Shown here: positions 1 through 9,645 of the stretch, one piece after another
Layout of the letters: each line of letters begins with the position of its first letter
Position numbering within the stretch: the first letter of the stretch is position 1
Assembly (NCBI RefSeq): GCF_039862785.1
Contig: NZ_CP156795.1
Coordinates: 1,922,001 to 1,986,000 of the forward strand
Length of the DNA stretch: 64,000 bases
Reading direction: 5' to 3'
From: Acinetobacter sp. ANC 7912
GTDB lineage: Bacteria; Pseudomonadota; Gammaproteobacteria; Pseudomonadales; Moraxellaceae
The notes under the pieces: generated by a model
Told to the model about the DNA's origin: nothing
Seen by the model: the letters and a program-made list of their open reading frames with translations, nothing else
Databases searched by the model: none
Translations under genes and position numbers: made by a program

Positions 1-563
1 AAATCCTGGGCATTTTTAAATGAAACAATACCGGAAAAAGACACATAATAACCGCAGTCTAAAACCGCTTTGGCTGTTTCCCAGTCTTCAGTAAAACAGT
101 GCAGAATACCATGCGTTGATTTTTCCGCACGAATAATATCGACGGTGTCATATTTAGCAGAACGGGTATGCACCACCACCGGTTTTTTCACAATCTGAGA
201 AGCATGAATATGACGAGCAAAACATTCTTTTTGTTCTTTAATAAAATCGGTGCTATGGAAATAATCCAGACCGGTTTCACCAATTGCCCAAGCTTTTTCC
301 GGTTGAGCCAGCTCGACTAAATACTCAGTAGTAGCACGTGCCATAGTAGCCGGATCTTCACACGGATGCACGCCGACGCTATAACCGACATCAGCATGAC
401 GTGCAGCAATTTTTTCCAGCTCGATATGATCATCCAGATCCACCGAGATACTCATAAATTTTGAGACCCCGGCTTCACGCGCCTGTGCCAGCGCCAGATC
501 CAGATCACCATCATAGGGAGTTAAGTCAAGTAAGGTTAAATGACAATGGGTATCTACAAACAC
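1..563 (-). CDS. tatD: TatD family metal-dependent hydrolase (3' end cut by window edge)
   Basis: This reads in from the minus strand and runs off the window at position 1, so only about the first 187 residues are present. The N-terminus begins FVDTHCHL, the metal-binding HxH of the TatD/YcfH DNase family. GETGLDY follows near residue 94, then a VVHTRSA histidine and an HCFTE motif. Family members are metal-dependent 3'-5' exonucleases or deoxyribonucleases of the cytoplasm. I chose a GTG start at 561-563 because AGGAAA lies five bases upstream and no ATG fits. It is the last visible gene of a long minus-strand operon, 28 bases after pilZ. Which TatD/YcfH paralogue it is cannot be decided from a fragment. 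Confidence 0.9.
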   Translation of the reverse strand, partial: MFVDTHCHLTLLDLTPYDGDLDLALAQAREAGVSKFMSISVDLDDHIELEKIAARHADVGYSVGVHPCEDPATMARATTEYLVELAQPEKAWAIGETGLDYFHSTDFIKEQKECFARHIHASQIVKKPVVVHTRSAKYDTVDIIRAEKSTHGILHCFTEDWETAKAVLDCGYYVSFSGIVSFKNAQD

Positions 564-591
564 GGCGCTTTCCTATGTACAGGGAGAATAT

Positions 592-933
592 CTACATAGT
601 GTAACTTCTACGCCCTGTAGATTTAAGCCCTGCCACCAGACGTTCTGCTTCATTTTTGAAGAAAACACCTTTTTCACCGCTTAACTGAATGCCAAAGCCT
701 TGCGGTTTAATGCCATTCTGCTTTTGCGATACCCAGACCACTTTTCCAGTTAAAGGAATTTTTTGAGATTGTTCAGGCAAGGTCGCCAGCACAAAGACTT
801 CATCACCCAGACGCACACTTTGATTAGAAGGAATAAACAGGCCACCACCGGCGACAAATGGCATATAACTGGCAAACAGGGTCTCGATATCAGGAATATT
901 GGCCTGAATAATACCGCCCATACGTGATTGCAT
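592..933 (-). CDS. pilZ: PilZ domain protein (type IV pilus)
   Basis: A 113-residue single-domain PilZ protein. The order holB-pilZ-tatD is the classical location of the founding pilZ gene in Pseudomonas and Acinetobacter, where the product is needed for type IV pilus biogenesis. The sequence shows the PilZ-like beta core (GGGLFIPSN, VFVLATLPE, GKVVWVS, GFGIQL). The RxxxR c-di-GMP signature at the N-terminus is not evident, consistent with the non-binding founding PilZ type that acts through partner proteins. It starts 15 bases after the holB stop and was probably cotranscribed with it. Family assignment is strong; lack of c-di-GMP binding is inferred from the missing motif. Confidence 0.88.
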   Translation of the reverse strand: MQSRMGGIIQANIPDIETLFASYMPFVAGGGLFIPSNQSVRLGDEVFVLATLPEQSQKIPLTGKVVWVSQKQNGIKPQGFGIQLSGEKGVFFKNEAERLVAGLKSTGRRSYTM

Positions 934-948
934 ATTGTTCTCCTTCTT

Positions 949-1935
949 TTATTCAAGATTCATCAGTCGGATACACAATTGATCCAGTACCAGATTGCTT
1001 TGCACATTCTGCTCCAGATATTGTTTGGACTGCTGAAACTCCCCATAAATATTAAAAAGTTGCTCTAATGAATATTGTTCAGCCAACAGCTCAAATTTTA
1101 AGTCAATATTTTTGATGGCCTGATTTAGCTTGACACAAATCAAATCCGACAACAAGTATTCAAACATTTGACTGAATTCACTGAAATTCAGGTTTTTATT
1201 CCATTTGGTCGCAATCGCTATCGGCATATTCTTGTCCATGACCAATTTTTGCCAATCCAGCAGAAAATCCTGACGCATCGACAACCAGGCACTTTGTGCC
1301 ACTTCAATGGCTTGCAATGGCATTTGATTGGCCAGATTCATCAGTAACTGCTGCTGTGAATTACCCGCATCTGGCAGATGCTCAGCCAAAAACTGGCTGG
1401 CCTGTTCTGGACTAATACGGTCTAAAGCGAAATGTTGCAAACGACTACGGATGGTCGCTGGCAGTTTCAGGTAATGATCTGCCAGCAGAATAATCACGAT
1501 ATTTTCGCCCGGCTCTTCTAGCGTTTTCAGCAAAGCATTGGCTGAGGCGATATTTAATGCTTCAGCCGGTTCAATCACAATCACCCGCCAGCCATCAACG
1601 GTCTGCTGCACAAAGGGCAACAGCTCACGAATCTTTTCAATCTTGATCTTGGCATTCTGCTTTTTATTTTCCTCATCCGTACTGACATAGACATAGTTCG
1701 GATGGGTATCTGCTTTTAGCCACTGACAACTACCACATTCACCACAAGGCAGATTGCGCACATGCCGGTTCTGACAAAGCACCCATGCCAGAAATTGCTG
1801 GGTAAAGGCTTCTTTACCGCAGCCTTTTTTACCATAAAACAGCAAGCCATGCCCAAGTTTAGGAAAACGCCCAGTCAAGGTATCCCAAACCTGTTGCTGC
1901 CAAGAATAGATATGTGCAGTAGCATCAAGTGGCAT
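949..1935 (-). CDS. holB: DNA polymerase III subunit delta prime
   Basis: A 328-residue clamp-loader subunit. The N-terminus has the AAA+ layout: a degenerate P-loop GKKGCGKE near residues 35-42, a cysteine-rich zinc module (CGECGSC plus an upstream Cys) near 63-70, and VIEPAEALN followed by NALLKTLEEP in the Walker B/sensor region. Delta prime helps load the beta clamp in the replicative polymerase holoenzyme. In the family it is generally not an ATPase by itself, although here the P-loop lysine is retained. It lies 14 bases after kdsB and 15 before pilZ in the same orientation. The length is normal for the family. Confidence 0.93.
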   Translation of the reverse strand: MPLDATAHIYSWQQQVWDTLTGRFPKLGHGLLFYGKKGCGKEAFTQQFLAWVLCQNRHVRNLPCGECGSCQWLKADTHPNYVYVSTDEENKKQNAKIKIEKIRELLPFVQQTVDGWRVIVIEPAEALNIASANALLKTLEEPGENIVIILLADHYLKLPATIRSRLQHFALDRISPEQASQFLAEHLPDAGNSQQQLLMNLANQMPLQAIEVAQSAWLSMRQDFLLDWQKLVMDKNMPIAIATKWNKNLNFSEFSQMFEYLLSDLICVKLNQAIKNIDLKFELLAEQYSLEQLFNIYGEFQQSKQYLEQNVQSNLVLDQLCIRLMNLE

Positions 1936-1949
1936 GGCAAACTCTCAAG

Positions 1950-2711
1950 TTAAGCAAAAGCAGATGGATCAAGCTGGTTCAGACGATCCAGATCCTGTTG
2001 GGTATCCACGCCTGGTGGCAGACTCACTTCAGCCACTGCAATGGCAATACGGTGACCATTTTCCAGTACACGCAGCTGCTCCAGTGATTCCAGTTTTTCT
2101 AATACACCCATTTCCCAAGTCACATATTCCTGTAGCAACTTCACTCGGTATGCATACAGTCCTAAATGACGATAAGCCTGATCATGTAATTTCTGTTCAG
2201 CCTGTTTAGCACAATCACGATCATAAGGAATGGTCGCACGGCTAAAATACAGTGCCTGATTGTGCTTGGACATCACCACTTTCACGATGCTGTCACGCTG
2301 AAATTCTTCCAGTGCATGAATTGGTTCACACAAAGTCGACATAGAGGACTCTGGCTGATCGACTAATAGCTGAGCTACCTGCTGCACCAGTTGTGCTGGC
2401 AATAAAGGTTCATCACCCTGCACATTGACAATAATGTCGTCGCTATTCCAACCTTTAATTCGTGCCACTTCACTGAGACGATCGGTACCTGATGGATGAT
2501 CTTTAGACGTAATCACCACATCAATGCCTTCAGCACGACAAACTTCAGCAATACGTTCATCATCCGTAGCGACACACAGGTCATCAAAGCCTTCAACTTT
2601 ACGGGCCTGATCCACAACACGCAAAATCATCGGACGACCATGAATCTCAAGCAGCGGTTTACCCGGCAGACGTGAACTGGCATAACGGGCTGGAATGACA
2701 ATGTGTTTCAT
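1950..2711 (-). CDS. kdsB: 3-deoxy-manno-octulosonate cytidylyltransferase
   Basis: A 253-residue CMP-Kdo synthetase that activates Kdo with CTP for the lipid A inner core. The N-terminus [18 protein letters not shown] is the nucleotide-binding signature. [10 protein letters not shown] and VNVQGDEPL (the metal-binding aspartate) are also diagnostic. The length matches the family. It follows lpxK by 12 bases in an operon with msbA, so Kdo activation, lipid A 4'-phosphorylation and lipid A flipping are encoded together. Confidence 0.96.
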   Translation of the reverse strand: MKHIVIPARYASSRLPGKPLLEIHGRPMILRVVDQARKVEGFDDLCVATDDERIAEVCRAEGIDVVITSKDHPSGTDRLSEVARIKGWNSDDIIVNVQGDEPLLPAQLVQQVAQLLVDQPESSMSTLCEPIHALEEFQRDSIVKVVMSKHNQALYFSRATIPYDRDCAKQAEQKLHDQAYRHLGLYAYRVKLLQEYVTWEMGVLEKLESLEQLRVLENGHRIAIAVAEVSLPPGVDTQQDLDRLNQLDPSAFA

Positions 2712-2723
2712 AATAAATAGGCC

Positions 2724-3731
2724 TTAAGAAATAGAAATACCCTGTTCAAGCAGCTGCTGCTTCAAAACTTGATAGCATGCTGGTGATAATACAGCTTCTA
2801 CTGGTACCACCCAGATATCACGATTGTACTCTGGATTCTGTTTCAGCAATGCCATGATTTTTACTGCATCTTTTTCTGTAGTAATAATCGGATAATGATC
2901 TTCAAAGTCCAGATCTTCGATTTCATAATCATGATGATCCGGAAATTCATGACATTGAAACTGTTGAATCCCTAGACTCTCCAAGGTGCGATAAAAACGC
3001 TGTGGAAAGCCTATACCAACCACGGCATAGTAAGGCAGGTTTGGATCAAAAGTTTGATATTCTGTACGATTGAGCAAATATGGCTGTGCAGGTGCAAGAT
3101 GCATATGCAATTCAGATTGTGGATGAGCCGCATGTTCAATCACGGTTCCAGTTTTCAGACGATCAACTGGTTCACGCAGATAACCTTCAGGCAGTAATTT
3201 TTGATTACCCAGCCCACGATTATTATCCAGCACAATCCATTCAATCTGTCGATTTAAAGCCCAATGCTGCAAACCATCATCACAAATAATCAGATCCAGA
3301 TCATGTTTGGACAGTAGCAGCTCAATACTCTGCTGACGATTTGGACCCACTGCCATTGGAACGCCTGTCGACTGCACAATCAGTGCGGGTTCATCTCCGA
3401 CTGTTTCCGCTGTCGCCTGAGTATCTACATAACATGGAAATGGACCTTTACCACCATAACCACGGCTGATCACACCAACACGGACATGTTTTTGAGTTAG
3501 ATACTCTACTAAATGGATTAACAGCGGAGTTTTCCCACTACCACCCACCGTAATATTCCCAATCACCATGACTGGCACAGGTGCGGTATAACTTTTTTTA
3601 AAACCTTTTTGATAAAGCGTTTTGTTCAAACTAAAACCAAACTTGTACAGACAAGAAAATGGCCGCAGCACAACCAGCCATTTCGCCTGCGTATTCCAGG
3701 CATCCTGAATGACCTGTGCCAGCGACATCAT
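2724..3731 (-). CDS. lpxK: tetraacyldisaccharide 4'-kinase
   Basis: LpxK phosphorylates the 4' position of the lipid A precursor at the inner membrane. The sequence shows an N-terminal amphipathic/hydrophobic region, then VIGNITVGGSGKTP (P-loop, residues about 55-68), GVISRGYGG, VGDEPALI, and LIICDDGLQHW, all typical LpxK blocks. Two ATGs are possible (3731 and 3728). GGAG lies five and eight bases upstream of these, and the start overlaps the msbA stop (TGATG). Coupling to msbA is universal in this operon. The protein is about 335 residues, normal for the family. Confidence 0.95.
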   Translation of the reverse strand: MMSLAQVIQDAWNTQAKWLVVLRPFSCLYKFGFSLNKTLYQKGFKKSYTAPVPVMVIGNITVGGSGKTPLLIHLVEYLTQKHVRVGVISRGYGGKGPFPCYVDTQATAETVGDEPALIVQSTGVPMAVGPNRQQSIELLLSKHDLDLIICDDGLQHWALNRQIEWIVLDNNRGLGNQKLLPEGYLREPVDRLKTGTVIEHAAHPQSELHMHLAPAQPYLLNRTEYQTFDPNLPYYAVVGIGFPQRFYRTLESLGIQQFQCHEFPDHHDYEIEDLDFEDHYPIITTEKDAVKIMALLKQNPEYNRDIWVVPVEAVLSPACYQVLKQQLLEQGISIS

Positions 3732-5458
3732 CAATGCTCCTCAAAGTTGCGTTGATGTAACTGATAATACGCACCTTTCTTATCCATTAATTGCTGATGG
3801 GTGCCCTGCTCTAAAATACGACCCTGATCCATCACCACAATCCGGTCTGCATTTTCAATGGTAGATAATCGGTGAGCAATCACAATGGTCGTACGATCCT
3901 GCATGGCGGCATCGAAAGCACGTTGGATAAAGTATTCGGACTCATTATCCAATGCACTGGTCGCTTCATCCAAAATCAAGATTGGTGCATTTTTCAGAAT
4001 AGCACGAGCAATGGCGATACGCTGACGCTGACCACCGGAAAGATTCAGGCCTTGCGCACCAAGCTCGGTATCATAACCATGTGGCAAGGCCATAATGAAG
4101 TCATGTGCATAAGCAGCTTTGGCCGCTGCGATAATGTCTTCTTCAGCAGCGCCCTCAAGCTGACCATAGGCAATATTTTCACGTACTGTACGGTTAAACA
4201 GCACCACCTGCTGATTCACCATCGCAATCTGAGTACGCAGCGCATTCAGTTCAAAATCCTTGATGTCTTTACCATCAAACAGAATTCGACCAGAAGTGGC
4301 TTCCTGATAACGCATCAGCAGATTGACAAGTGAGGTTTTACCTGCACCGGAACGACCGACCAGCGCGATAGTTTCACCCGCTTTGACATCCAGACTAATA
4401 TCATTCAGTGCCTGATGACCATCAGAATAAGTCAAGCTGACATGTTCCAGCTGGATATTACCTTTTAATAGATCGGTCAGTGTTCCAGTATTCTGTTCTT
4501 CAGGCATATCTAACAATTCAAATACGGAATAAGCAGCCGCCATACCACGCTGAATTTTTTCATTCACATCAGTTAAGGCTTTAATCGGCTTGGCCAACAT
4601 ACCTGCGGCAGTAATATAAGAAACAAATTCACCTGCTGAAGTATCACGCAGAATTTCCGGACGCAAGGCAATAAACATCACAATACTCAGCGCAATGGAC
4701 ATAATCAGCTGTACCACAGGACTATTCAGCTGCTGAACTACTACCATCTTCAGACCACGTTTCAGATTTTCCAAAGAATGTTTTTTGAAACGCTCCTGCT
4801 CATATATCTGCCCACCAAAAGCTTTCACTACCATATTGGCATATACAGATTCCTGTACTACATGGTTGACATCACCCATCGTATCCTGAACCTGTTTAGA
4901 CAGCTTACGCATACGCCGTGAAGCCTGACTAATAATCCAGCCAATGACTGGTGCAAAAATCAGGATACACATGGTCAAGCGCCAGTTGGTATAAAGCAGA
5001 TAGCCCAACAGCGCAATGGTAATTAAACCTTGTTGAATAATGGTTCTTAATGCTTCCGTTGTCGCAGCAGTCAGCTGCTCAACGTTGTACATAATCTTAG
5101 CAGTAATATGACCACTGGTATTGTCCAGAAAATATTGCGCTGGGAGACGCATCAATTTTGCAAATACTTCCTGACGGATATTAAAGACCAAATTACGGGA
5201 AATAACCGCGGTAAAATAACCACCGAGAAATAAGCCAGTCCCCCGAAAAAACATCAGCAAGACTACTAGGAATGGAAAGAGTGTGGTAAATCCACGATCT
5301 CGAGTCTGGATTGCCTCAATAATACGTTCTAACAGTTTTGCAACAGAAACCTCAGTTGCAGCATTCAAACCAAAGCCGAGAACGACCAGTAATGCCACTC
5401 CCCAAAACTGTTTTAAATAACTTAGAAGGCGAAAATAGACTTTTAAATCCTGCTTCAC
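3731..5458 (-). CDS. msbA: lipid A export ATP-binding/permease protein MsbA
   Basis: A 575-residue ABC half-transporter that flips core lipid A across the inner membrane. The N-terminal half has six predicted membrane spans. The C-terminal half carries the nucleotide-binding domain: Walker A GRSGAGKTS near 370-378, signature LSGGQRQRIAIARA near 477, Walker B ILILDEATSALD and the H-loop IAHRLSTI. I take a GTG start whose G is the last base of the exbD TAG stop. It overlaps lpxK by one base. The exbB-exbD-msbA-lpxK-kdsB arrangement is conserved in several gammaproteobacteria. Confidence 0.95.
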   Translation of the reverse strand: MKQDLKVYFRLLSYLKQFWGVALLVVLGFGLNAATEVSVAKLLERIIEAIQTRDRGFTTLFPFLVVLLMFFRGTGLFLGGYFTAVISRNLVFNIRQEVFAKLMRLPAQYFLDNTSGHITAKIMYNVEQLTAATTEALRTIIQQGLITIALLGYLLYTNWRLTMCILIFAPVIGWIISQASRRMRKLSKQVQDTMGDVNHVVQESVYANMVVKAFGGQIYEQERFKKHSLENLKRGLKMVVVQQLNSPVVQLIMSIALSIVMFIALRPEILRDTSAGEFVSYITAAGMLAKPIKALTDVNEKIQRGMAAAYSVFELLDMPEEQNTGTLTDLLKGNIQLEHVSLTYSDGHQALNDISLDVKAGETIALVGRSGAGKTSLVNLLMRYQEATSGRILFDGKDIKDFELNALRTQIAMVNQQVVLFNRTVRENIAYGQLEGAAEEDIIAAAKAAYAHDFIMALPHGYDTELGAQGLNLSGGQRQRIAIARAILKNAPILILDEATSALDNESEYFIQRAFDAAMQDRTTIVIAHRLSTIENADRIVVMDQGRILEQGTHQQLMDKKGAYYQLHQRNFEEH

Positions 5459-5880
5459 TAATAACCTCGAGTGGGGACTTTGGTACTGATATTGATGTTT
5501 ACAAAGCCAAGCTGACCTGCTACATCCATAACGCGAATCACATCTTGATGTGCTGCTTTTGCATCAGCAGCAATCACAAACATTAAATCACGGCGTTCAT
5601 TAGAAATCTGTTTAATTGCGGTATTTAAATCAGCGACTTCTTTACTCGCCAAAGATTGCCCATTTACCGCATAATGACCATTAGCATCCACAGTGACTTC
5701 GATTTTCTGGTCAAAATTTTTCGGCGGCACACCCTGTGCATCTGGCAAAGTCAAATTCATCCGACTCAGCTGACTAAAAGTCGTAGACAACAATAGAAAG
5801 ACCAAAATAAACAGCAGACAGTCAATCATTGGCGTGAGATTAATATGAATCTCTTCTACCTGATTACGTTTAAATTTCAT
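5458..5880 (-). CDS. exbD: biopolymer transport protein ExbD
   Basis: A 140-residue protein with one N-terminal transmembrane segment (about 17-37) containing the proton-path aspartate in LTPMIDCLLFILVFLLL, followed by a periplasmic domain. ExbD works with ExbB to harvest proton-motive force for TonB-type transport. It is eight bases after exbB and overlaps the msbA start by one base. A TolR-like role cannot be ruled out from sequence alone, but no tolA/tolB/pal neighbour is present. Confidence 0.9.
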   Translation of the reverse strand: MKFKRNQVEEIHINLTPMIDCLLFILVFLLLSTTFSQLSRMNLTLPDAQGVPPKNFDQKIEVTVDANGHYAVNGQSLASKEVADLNTAIKQISNERRDLMFVIAADAKAAHQDVIRVMDVAGQLGFVNINISTKVPTRGY

Positions 5881-5888
5881 GCCCTACC

Positions 5889-6521
5889 TCAGCTTGCCTT
5901 CTGAAGGTTTACACCGACATCAGAGTGGTAGAAAAGATCTGCATGAAATAAAGTTGCCTGTTGCTCCAGCTCTGCCACATATTCCTGCACCAGACGTTGG
6001 AAATAACGATAAGCAAATAGTGCTGGAATGGCAATCAACATCCCTGCAGCTGTGGTAATCAGTGCTTTCGAAATCCCTGGCATCATCAACACTGGATCAC
6101 TGGTCGTACCCACATCAATCATCAGGAAAGATTCAATAATCCCAAGCACAGTTCCTAAAAGACCTAGCAAAGGTGCAACTGCACTTAAGGTTCCCAAGAA
6201 ATTGATATTCTTTTCCAGATACCCAACTTCCTGTGATGCCACCACTTCCATTTGAGCACGAGCATATTGTTCCGTCTGATGACCACTTGCTGCACCAGCA
6301 GCAAAAACGCGTCCTAGTGTTGTACGCTGTAAGGCAACATCGGAATTAAGTTTCTGGATCACCTGTGCAGCATTTTGCTGAGGACCAATCAGAAGAGTTT
6401 GGGGCAACACCACACTCTTTTTCAAACGAATGATTCGTTCCAGTGCGATTGCCACCATAAAAATCGAACACAATACCAAAGGCAGCATCAACCACCCGCC
6501 CGCTTTTACCAACTCCCACAT
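5889..6521 (-). CDS. exbB: MotA/TolQ/ExbB proton channel family protein
   Basis: About 210 residues with three transmembrane segments: WELVKAGGWLMLPLVL at the N-terminus, then two further segments around APLLGLLGTVLGII and TTAAGMLIAIPALFAY. These carry the conserved glycine/threonine pattern of the ExbB/TolQ proton channel. It forms the energy-transducing motor with ExbD, encoded eight bases downstream. I chose the ATG at 6521 (MWELV) over an upstream TTG at 6536; a GGGG run sits nine bases before the ATG. Confidence 0.9.
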   Translation of the reverse strand: MWELVKAGGWLMLPLVLCSIFMVAIALERIIRLKKSVVLPQTLLIGPQQNAAQVIQKLNSDVALQRTTLGRVFAAGAASGHQTEQYARAQMEVVASQEVGYLEKNINFLGTLSAVAPLLGLLGTVLGIIESFLMIDVGTTSDPVLMMPGISKALITTAAGMLIAIPALFAYRYFQRLVQEYVAELEQQATLFHADLFYHSDVGVNLQKAS

Positions 6522-6545
6522 CTGATTTATCCCCAATCAAGAAAA

Positions 6546-7433
6546 TTATTCTACATCCAGGATCGATAGGATACCGTCCAGCTCTTCCAATGAATGATAG
6601 CTAATGACAAGTTTCCCTTTACCCTGCTTGTTATAATCAATTTTTACATCTGCACTAAAACGTTCAGATAAACGCTGAGTCAGTTGCTGAATATCCGGCG
6701 CAACAACTTGCTTTGGTTTATCTTGTTTTGGTGCATTTAAATCACGAACTAATTGTTCAGTCTGACGTACCGAAAGGCTTTTTTCAATCACCATTTCAGC
6801 AACTTTCAATTGATCTTTAGCTTTTAAAGTCAAAATCGCACGTGCATGCCCCATATCCAACAAACCTTGCTGCATAAAGTCTTTCACTGGTTCAGCCAGA
6901 GTTAGAAGGCGCAGTAAGTTACTGACTGTAGTACGTGCTTTCCCAACGGTATCCGCAATTTCCTGATGACTTAAACCAAATTCATCATGGAAGCGTTGTA
7001 ATGCCAAAGCCTGATCAATCGGGTTCAGGTCCTGACGCTGAATATTTTCAATCAGGGCCAGTGCAATCGCGACCTGATCATTCAGTTCGCGTACAATTGC
7101 TGGAACTTCAGTCAGACCAGCTAACTGTGCTGCACGCCAGCGACGCTCACCGGCAATAATTTCATATGGATGACGTTCATCATCTACCGGACGAATCACG
7201 ATCGGCTGCATGATGCCATGCTTTTCAATCGAAGCGGCCAGTTCCTGCAGATCCTGCTCATTAATATAGCGACGTGGCTGATATTCACCACGCTTCAGCA
7301 GATGCACATCAATCTGCTTGAGCTGACCATGATCCAGACCTTGTGCTTCTAACTGTAGTTTTTCTTTTTGAATTGACCCCAGTAATGCATCCAAACCACG
7401 ACCTTTGGCGAGTCCACGTTTCTTCACGGTCAT
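6546..7433 (-). CDS. parB: chromosome partitioning protein ParB
   Basis: A 295-residue ParB/Spo0J-family centromere-binding CTPase. The N-terminus KKRGLAKGRGLDALLGS is the ParA-interacting peptide. Then come the ParB/Srx domain (PRRYINEQDLQELAASI, IIAGERRWRAAQLAG with the GERRxRA CTP-binding box near 112-119) and the KorB-type helix-turn-helix (LSHQEIADTVGKARTTVSNLLRLL). The C-terminal dimerisation region ends SILDVE. The start overlaps the parA stop by four bases (ATGA), so translation is coupled. I did not find a convincing parS site inside the window. Confidence 0.96.
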   Translation of the reverse strand: MTVKKRGLAKGRGLDALLGSIQKEKLQLEAQGLDHGQLKQIDVHLLKRGEYQPRRYINEQDLQELAASIEKHGIMQPIVIRPVDDERHPYEIIAGERRWRAAQLAGLTEVPAIVRELNDQVAIALALIENIQRQDLNPIDQALALQRFHDEFGLSHQEIADTVGKARTTVSNLLRLLTLAEPVKDFMQQGLLDMGHARAILTLKAKDQLKVAEMVIEKSLSVRQTEQLVRDLNAPKQDKPKQVVAPDIQQLTQRLSERFSADVKIDYNKQGKGKLVISYHSLEELDGILSILDVE

Positions 7434-8212
7434 GCTTTACTTCCTTTTTTCACTTTACTTTTCTTTAACACTTCAGCCGCCAGATTAAGGTAAGCAACTG
7501 CACCCTTGGAACTTTTCTCAAAATAGATCACCGGTAAACCATGCGCTGGTGCTTCAGCCAGACGAATATTACGTGGAATCACAGTATCGTAGAGTTTCTT
7601 GCCAAAATATTGTTGTAATTCTTCAGAGACATCACGGGTTAAGGCATTACGCGGATCGAACATGGTCCGTAATACACCCACAATTTGCAGATCAGGATTC
7701 AATGCCTGTTGAATACGGTCAATCGTTTGAGTTAAATCTGCAAGGCCTTCGAGTGCATAGTATTCACATTGCATAGGAATGATCACACCATCAACAGCTG
7801 CCAGCGCATTGACGGTAATCAGGCTCAGACTAGGTGCACAGTCAACGAGGATATAGTCAAATAAAGATTCTATTTCCTGCAGTGCATCACGTAAGATAAA
7901 TTCACGACCATCCTGTTCTGCAATCGCTAGTTCAACCCCTGCTAGATCACGATTCGCACCTAAGACCTTATATCCTACTTCGGCTTTAGTAATTGCTGTT
8001 TCAATCGGCACTTCACCCAGCAATACATCTGTCACGGAATACAGCAGGTCATTTTTCTGAATGCCCGACCCCATCGTGGCATTCCCTTGCGAATCCATAT
8101 CCACCAGCAGCACACGTTTTTTTAATATTGCCAGAGATGCCGCCAAATTTACTGCGGTTGTGGTTTTGCCAACGCCACCCTTCTGGTTTGCAATCGCAAT
8201 AATTTGTGCCAT
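7430..8212 (-). CDS. parA: chromosome partitioning ATPase ParA (Soj)
   Basis: A 260-residue Walker-type ParA ATPase. The deviant Walker A motif KGGVGKTTTAVNLA is at residues 11-24, VDMDSQGNAT follows at about 38-47, and ILVDCAPSLSLIT is the Walker B region. It segregates the origin region together with ParB, encoded immediately downstream with a four-base overlap. Proximity to rsmG (gidB) matches the usual origin-proximal gidB-parA-parB layout, although mnmG and dnaA are not in this window. Confidence 0.96.
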   Translation of the reverse strand: MAQIIAIANQKGGVGKTTTAVNLAASLAILKKRVLLVDMDSQGNATMGSGIQKNDLLYSVTDVLLGEVPIETAITKAEVGYKVLGANRDLAGVELAIAEQDGREFILRDALQEIESLFDYILVDCAPSLSLITVNALAAVDGVIIPMQCEYYALEGLADLTQTIDRIQQALNPDLQIVGVLRTMFDPRNALTRDVSEELQQYFGKKLYDTVIPRNIRLAEAPAHGLPVIYFEKSSKGAVAYLNLAAEVLKKSKVKKGSKA

Positions 8213-8237
8213 GTTGATCCCAATTCCTTTGAAAATC

Positions 8238-8870
8238 TTAAATTCGTTTTAATAGAAGTAAATGACGTTGTTCGTCTAAGCGCGGAACTTTGAGTTCAAT
8301 AATCTCACAACTGAATTCATTTTTTAAAGTATCCACTTCATCATGAGGAATCAGCCCCTTCATAGAAGCAATAGTACTTTTTTCATGCATATACGGTTTC
8401 GATGCATCTACAAAATCAGTTAACGACGCAAATGCACGGCTGGTAATCACATCAAACTTGCCCAGTTCATTGATGCTATCTTCATTTTCAACTCGGGTTT
8501 GCACCGCAATGACATTTTTTAATTTTAGGTCAGCGATAAACTGTTTCAGGAAACGGATTTTTTTACCATTGGAATCAAGCAACACACAGTCACGTTCCGG
8601 CTGACATAGCGCAATAATCATGCCCGGCATACCACCACCTGTACCAATATCGAGCAGACGACCCGGTGGTAAGTCTTTTAAAATGCTGAGGCTGTCCAGC
8701 AAATGCTTGATCAGCATTTCTTTCGGATCACGGATCGCAGTCAGATTGTATGCCTTATTCCACAGCACCAAAGCGTCCTGGTACTTGAGTAATAAATTTA
8801 AAGCTTCATCACTCAATGCTAAACCTAAAGCCTGGCTACCCTGCTTTAATTCCTGAAAAAACGTATGCAT
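8238..8870 (-). CDS. rsmG: 16S rRNA (guanine-527 N7)-methyltransferase
   Basis: A roughly 210-residue SAM-dependent methyltransferase of the GidB family that modifies G527 of 16S rRNA. YNLTAIRDPKEMLIKHLLDSL, split over residues about 43-63, and the SAM-binding LLDIGTGGGMPGMI are diagnostic. VITSRAFASL is the family post-motif. I use the ATG at 8870 in preference to the TTG at 8876. It is 25 bases upstream of parA and is probably the first gene of the operon, because a terminator for murU lies just upstream. Confidence 0.95.
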   Translation of the reverse strand: MHTFFQELKQGSQALGLALSDEALNLLLKYQDALVLWNKAYNLTAIRDPKEMLIKHLLDSLSILKDLPPGRLLDIGTGGGMPGMIIALCQPERDCVLLDSNGKKIRFLKQFIADLKLKNVIAVQTRVENEDSINELGKFDVITSRAFASLTDFVDASKPYMHEKSTIASMKGLIPHDEVDTLKNEFSCEIIELKVPRLDEQRHLLLLKRI

Positions 8871-8886
8871 AAACAATAAACGCTCG

Positions 8887-8918
8887 AAAAAATTGGGAGA
8901 AAGTATAACGCTTTCTCC
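8887..8918 (-). terminator. Rho-independent terminator of amgK-murU
   Basis: On the minus strand an 8-bp perfect stem (GGAGAAAG / CTTTCTCC, 7-base loop, 8896-8918) is followed within three bases by a run of six T. It sits between murU and rsmG, which share orientation, and separates the amgK-murU transcript from the rsmG operon. Confidence 0.75.
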
Positions 8919-8955
8919 ATATTGGCACAGCAGGGAGTGCTTAGTGAATATTCAC

Positions 8956-9645
<690 letters not shown>
